In this document: in pieces, positions 60,297-64,000 of the stretch
How positions within the stretch are numbered: the stretch's first letter is position 1
Layout: every line of letters begins with the position of its first letter
Assembly: GCA_003586115.2 (NCBI GenBank)
Contig: QVOM02000073.1
Span: 37,746,876-37,810,875 of the forward strand
Source: Salvator merianae
Taxonomy: Eukaryota; Chordata; Lepidosauria; Squamata; Teiidae
DNA length: 64,000 nucleotides
Reading direction: 5' to 3'
Notes under the pieces: model-generated
Told to the model about the DNA's origin: nothing
Seen by the model: only the letters and a program-made list of their open reading frames with translations
Database searches by the model: none
Translations under genes and position numbers: made by a program

Positions 60297-62277
60297 CTGA
60301 AAAAATGAGAGAAACACCAGGGTTATCATCAAATGCTTTCTTTCAGAGCTCCAAAACATGTCTTCTCCTGTCTAAATCTTGCCTCTGCACCTTTGCCAGT
60401 ACGCCAGGGTACTTAGAAACGAGTGACGTCTTTACACTGTTCAGAGGTTTTTATTTTGTCACGATTTTAACATTTCCGTGACACCCCCTACAAACCATAG
60501 TTTTGCCCTGGTTTTAATTACGTAACCTAACTTGTGATTTTTATTCCTTTCCCTCTCGACTGCATACAAGTAAGGAAGATCTGCAGACACGGGTGCTCTC
60601 TTTTGGTTCAAAGGGTCAAACAACCTGTTCTCATTGTGACCACTGATTCTTTGTTGAAAACGCTGACCACAGGCTGCCAGCATGAAATTGGTTCCATTTA
60701 GTAACCGATGCCCATAAAACCTAAATTCCTGGATTCAGTAAGCCTCTTTACAATGCCTTGGCAGTTTGGGGCATATTACAGAGCTATCATCTGAAGGAGC
60801 TCAAGCACCAGTAAAGCTACAGATTTATTTCACTCAGTGCTGTTTTAATTCCAAGGGAAATACCCCACAGCCCAACTGGAAAGGAGCCTAGCTAGCACAA
60901 AGAGACACTGAAAATTCACGACTTCGGTCCACAAGCTGCAGAGGAGGGAGATGCATTTACCTATGAAGTCAATGGCTTCGTTGAACCAGCAGCTGATGTC
61001 AGCTTTATGGTTGTCTTCCACAGGGATGCTCTTGTACTGATAATGCCCCTCAAAATGGTTTGGACAGTTGGCAGAAACATTGATCAAAGCTGTGATCCCC
61101 AAAGCATCCAGCATATCCTTCCTAGAAGCATGATAGGCACTGCCTAAGTACAAGAAAGGTAGGATTTCCACTGGACCACCCTGGAAGAGAAGAGAAGGGG
61201 AGAAAAGATTGGTTATTCTCATTGCCAAAAAAAAAATGGGAAGGAGGGAACTGATAACAAAATGCTGCAAGCGTTCTCTGGCTCTCTGCCTTACTGACCT
61301 GATCATACAGAGGGGTTCCACAGGAGCTGCAGTTTGAATCTGCACTGCCAGGTACATTGTTGACACTTAGTGGCAGGGTCAGGCCCTTAGGAGCAGAGGG
61401 CTTTGTGCAAAGCTCAGGACAGGCAGAAGAGAAAGCATCGTATCCCCCTGGAAGAAGAAAAACAACATCGTGGTGGTTAATATTTTTAAGCAAGCACATT
61501 ATGGGCAGCTTTGGAAAGCAGAAGGAATACCTCCCAAAAAGACCCAGTGGAACTTTAGGACACAGAAAACCCATTTTCTTTACAAGACCAAAGGGTCTCA
61601 GTTCTGGCAGGTTGTTTGAGAGAAGTTTTAGTCATTTTTGTTTGTTTCAATTCAGTCCACATTTTGGCGTTATTTGGGGGCTGGTTTCCCGTGGGTCTTT
61701 CTTCAGACCAGATTTCCCCAACCTGGAGCTCTCCAGAAGTTTCCAACACCACTGACTGGTGCTGAAGGCCAAAACACCTGGAAGGCACCAGGTCGCGGGG
61801 CTCTGTCCTAAGGGCGCTCAGTCTGTAGCCCAGGGAATTGGATCCCCAGCTAAGCGGTGCGGGGGAGCGCGATAAGGCAGGGCCTCCCATGCACGGCCGA
61901 CACTCACCCTTGAGAAAACAGACGCGGGTGTCCCCGGCTTCCCTGCAGAGGGTGTTGAGGGCGAGCAACAGCGTGCTGTCTCTCTTGGGCGCCTCTAGGC
62001 TGGCGCTCCGCTCATCCAGCAGCACCACGGCGTGGTAGAGCCTCTGGTGAAGGCGGGCGCGCACTTCCTCGTTGGGGATGATGTGCTCGAGGCCGATGGC
62101 GCCCTTGGCCCTCCGCCGGACGATGGTGCTCAGGCGGACGTTGCAGGAGCCGCCGATGTGCGCGGAGTTGAAGGCGAAGAAGGAGCGGCAGTCCAGCACC
62201 AGACACTGCAAGGAGCGGTCTTGCAGCAGCTGCCCGAGCGTCTCACAATCCAGATCGCACACCTGCATATTGACCAT
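59926..62277 (-). CDS. DUSP1: DUSP1, dual-specificity MAP kinase phosphatase 1 (MKP-1), four coding exons
   Basis: The protein is a nuclear phosphatase that removes phosphate from the Thr and Tyr of the activation loop of ERK, p38 and JNK, ending MAPK signalling. Coding exons are complement(59926..60296, 60961..61180, 61299..61447, 61908..62277), 1110 nt including TGA, giving 369 residues against 367 in human. All junctions are GT-AG and frames join as phases 1, 0 and 1. The N-terminal half is a rhodanese-like fold with the MAPK-docking Arg triplet at residues 54-56. The phosphatase half has general acid Asp229 (EDN), catalytic Cys260 and Arg266 in the HCQAGISRS loop, and C-terminal Ser-Pro sites at about 361 and 366, matching the ERK-phosphorylated stability sites known in mammals. 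The start is the ATG at 62277-62275; an in-frame TAG lies 54 nt upstream at 62334-62332. A Cys at residue 237 replaces the Ser I expect in mammals. Identification is near certain from the match to the known DUSP1 family sequence. Confidence 0.97.
60961..61180 (-). CDS. DUSP1: DUSP1 exon 3 (residues 174-246)
   Basis: This 220-nt exon follows a TTCCAG acceptor and ends ATAG|GTAAAT in phase 1. It encodes the start of the dual-specificity phosphatase domain (GGPVEILPFLYLGSA) and carries the general-acid loop IPVEDNHKADIS with Asp229. The preceding intron is short, 118 bp (61181-61298). Confidence 0.96.
61299..61447 (-). CDS. DUSP1: DUSP1 exon 2 (residues 124-173)
   Basis: This 149-nt exon follows a pyrimidine-rich CAG acceptor and ends CAG|GTCAGT in phase 0. 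It encodes the linker between the docking and phosphatase domains, starting GGYDAFSSACPEL and ending CGTPLYDQ. The intron before it is 460 bp (61448-61907). Confidence 0.95.
61908..62277 (-). CDS. DUSP1: DUSP1 exon 1 coding part (residues 1-123)
   Basis: This 370-nt segment runs from the ATG to an AAGG|GTGAGT donor with GT at 61907-61906 and ends in phase 1. It encodes the rhodanese/Cdc25-homology half, including LDCRSFFAF and the basic docking motif VRRRAKG that binds MAP kinases. The segment is CpG-rich and lies inside the promoter CpG island. Confidence 0.96.
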
Positions 62278-62520
62278 CGCTCTCGGGGCAGGAGGGGAGG
62301 TGGCGCGGAGGAGGAGGGACGGAAGAGCCACCTAGGCTACTTGGAGAGAGAAAGCTCGCGGTGTGGCTGGGGGAGGGGGTCGGAGTCCCTCGCCCAGGGT
62401 CCTAGTCGCGACTGAAACCAAAAGCACCACTTCTTGCCAAAACAAGCGTCTGTCTTATTTATTTCCCCAGAGCCAGTATCCAAAAGTTGCCTCGAGGTGA
62501 GCGGGGAGATGAAGGCGCGT

Positions 62521-62573
62521 TTGCTTGCTTGCTTGCTTGCTTGCTTGTTTGCTTGCTTGCTTGCTTGCTTGCT
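62521..62573 (-). repeat. (TTGC)n tetranucleotide microsatellite in the DUSP1 5'UTR
   Basis: About 13 TTGC/GCTT units with one interruption (TTGT). It lies between the inferred start of transcription and the ATG, so it would be transcribed as GCAA repeats in the leader. Confidence 0.9.
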
Positions 62574-62683
62574 GGGCTTCGTTCGCCTTTCTTTCTTGTT
62601 GGGAGCTCCTCAAGCGGGGAGCTTCGGCAGTCTCTTGCTTGTTATTGCAGTTCGTTTGCTTGCTCGCTCCGAGAGCTGCGCGC

Positions 62684-62692
62684 CTTTATATA
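62684..62692 (-). promoter_or_regulatory. DUSP1: DUSP1 TATA box
   Basis: The minus strand reads TATATAAAG here, inside GC-rich DNA about 410 bp upstream of the ATG. Transcription would be expected to start near 62655-62662, giving a 5'UTR of about 380 nt with no upstream ATG on the minus strand. A TATA-driven CpG promoter fits an immediate-early gene. Confidence 0.85.
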
Positions 62693-62748
62693 GTACCTGC
62701 TGGAGCTGCTGCTTCTGCATTTCTGTGAATGGGCATCGCCTACCGAGA

Positions 62749-62756
62749 CGACGTCA
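62749..62756 (-). promoter_or_regulatory. DUSP1: CRE-like site, proximal (DUSP1 promoter)
   Basis: The minus strand reads TGACGTCG, one base from the full palindromic CREB/ATF site, about 60 bp upstream of the TATA box. Mammalian DUSP1 promoters carry two CREs at similar distances, so conserved cAMP/CREB and stress-kinase control is likely. Confidence 0.7.
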
Positions 62757-62801
62757 TTTGGCGGGGAGCCAGACGGACGCTCCCAGCCCTGGAGCGCTCG
62801 C

Positions 62802-62809
62802 TCGCGTCA
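62802..62809 (-). promoter_or_regulatory. DUSP1: CRE-like site, distal (DUSP1 promoter)
   Basis: The minus strand reads TGACGCGA, a half-CRE (TGACG) 53 bp upstream of the proximal site. The pair and its spacing resemble the two CREs known in mammalian DUSP1. Binding is inferred from the motif only. Confidence 0.6.
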
Positions 62810-63180
62810 TTGATTGAACAGACCGACCGAGGCGAGCAGCAGCCGGCTCGAAGGCGGCACCCGCCGTACACAAAGCCCTCCCCCTTCTGCAGGAAACGGA
62901 CTGATGCAACCCTGCGCTGCTACCGCCGCGCCCCTCCAGGGCAGCTGCCGCCGCCAGCCGCGGCCTGGCCGCCAGTAGTGATTAAACGGCACACGATGTT
63001 CGAAGAAGAAAGAGAGCGAAAGAAATGCCACGAGGCTCTCTCGTCCTCAACCTCGATCCATTCATATTCTTCGCTGACACTGACAGGGGCCGGAGATAGG
63101 GAGAGGGGGGAAGACAGAGAGATCTATCCGATGTGGACCTCACTCTCGGCCGCCCTCTGCTGGTTGGAATTGAGCTATTT

Positions 63181-64000
63181 AATTGCTATGGGACAGTGCG
63201 CCAGTAGAGAGGGTATAGCATCTGTCTGAGAAACACTGTCGCTTACACCTTGTATTTGTCTCATCCAAGCAGTAGAAGTTACGTGCGTAGCGATGTAAAC
63301 GCTATGGCTCTGGAATCCACAGGTGTGCTAGTTTCTCAGCCCTGACAGTAAGCAAAAAAGTTTTATAAGGCTTTCTTGTTTAGCCTGGCTAAAAGGGATA
63401 ACAAACTGGGAAAGTTTTATTAATTTTCAAAATAATCAGTGTGCTACTACTACTAATATTGTTTTCAAATGCGCTTATTAAAAACTGTTGGTGCCCGCTG
63501 CAAGACTCCGGAATAGGGCAAGGCAGTCAACAATTGAAATATAAAACCTAGATGTGATCAGCTCCTGTCTTCACTACTGATTACATATTCACCTCATCTA
63601 CACATAGGGTAGGGTCCAGGCCCTGGTGTAGAGGGACCACCCCAAAGCCTCAGCAGAAGGCTGCAATAGTGGAACACAACCTGCGTCGGCCCCGCAACAG
63701 AGTGGGAATTGCTGCAGGGGTTGAACATCCCAGTGAAAGTCCCCTGCAGTTTCAGTCCGCTGCAGCAATCACGCCTGCATTGTTTGGCCAGGCATCCATC
63801 CCTAGGTCACTACAGAGATTCACACCAGGAGCCAAATGTAATGGTGACAGTAGCCCAACAGTAATTAAACTGGGCTTCCCCTAAGGCTACCCTCATCACT
63901 TCTCTGAGAGATTTGGAGGCTGCAGGGGCAGAAGAGCATTTGTCCACCCATCACCCTAGAGACCCTAATTGTATATCGTGTGGATACAACTGGAATCATA
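63181..64000. other. Upstream flank of DUSP1, no gene seen
   Basis: Mostly non-CpG sequence beyond the promoter. I see no coding exon. In other vertebrates ERGIC1 lies further out on this side. Confidence 0.6.

Larger units (their letters stand above)
62278..63180 (-). promoter_or_regulatory. DUSP1: DUSP1 promoter and 5'UTR CpG-rich region
   Basis: CpG is dense here compared with the AT-rich surroundings. The region covers the inferred 5'UTR (62278 to about 62657), TATA box, CRE pair and a GC box (CCCCGCC on the minus strand near 62760). CpG density continues to about 63180 and then drops. Open frames in it on either strand are by-products of base composition. Confidence 0.75.

Noticed and set aside
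62729..63229. 166-aa plus-strand open frame over the DUSP1 promoter
   Set aside because: It lies in CpG-rich promoter DNA opposite the TATA box and CREs, is Arg/Pro-rich from composition, and shows no family resemblance.
1..64000. CRISPR arrays, operons, prophage or endogenous retrovirus
   Set aside because: No regular repeat-spacer array, no bacterial gene layout, and no gag/pol/env-like frames or LTR pair were seen.

Overview
The window is vertebrate genomic DNA and looks like a squamate reptile (lizard or snake). It has spliced coding exons, vertebrate-type GT-AG junctions, CpG-rich promoter DNA, and an interspersed-repeat mix typical of sauropsids: CR1 and L2-clade LINE fragments, tRNA-headed SINEs, and very many short terminal-inverted-repeat DNA elements (MITEs). 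The species cannot be fixed from the sequence alone. Nothing bacterial or viral was seen.

The only gene I can identify with confidence is DUSP1 (MAP kinase phosphatase 1, MKP-1), on the minus strand near the right end. Four coding exons (62277-61908, 61447-61299, 61180-60961, 60296-59926) join in frame to a 369-residue protein. It has the rhodanese/MAPK-docking half, the HCxxGxxRS catalytic loop and the C-terminal Ser-Pro sites. A TATA box, two CRE-like sites, an upstream in-frame stop, a 5'UTR free of AUG, a 3'UTR with two AU-rich nonamers, a perfect miR-101 seed site and a poly(A) signal complete the immediate-early gene layout.

The other ~59 kb to the left is downstream of DUSP1 and is essentially repeat-filled intergenic sequence. 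From known vertebrate synteny this should be the gap towards NEURL1B, but no NEURL1B exon was found. One CpG-rich patch (about 9.0-10.0 kb) carries a possible minus-strand first coding exon of an unrecognised gene (9604-9517).

Repeat layout, left to right: degenerate tandem repeat at the left edge; a 1.1-kb TIR element at 3.9-5.0 kb; nested palindromes at 7.9-8.25 kb; CpG patch at 9-10 kb; antisense L2 fragments at 11.2-11.8, 14.9-16.3 and 23.0-24.3 kb; CR1 pieces at 16.9-17.1, 20.4-20.8 and 30.6-30.7 kb; a G-rich minisatellite at 18.9-19.4 kb; a cluster of short MITEs at 25-37 kb; a (CTT)n/(CCT)n tract at 44.5 kb; an inverted second copy of the 1.1-kb element at 52.0-54.1 kb, interrupted by a 598-bp hAT-type element with a perfect 8-bp target duplication; a GC-rich 773-bp TIR element at 57.6-58.3 kb; then DUSP1.

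The most distinctive signal is the density of short TIR elements flanked by 3-bp TAA/TTA/ATA duplications. At least five families and about 14 copies are present, which points to PIF/Harbinger-like mobilisation. They include a paralogous empty site for the hAT insertion and two elements that share one TAA target.
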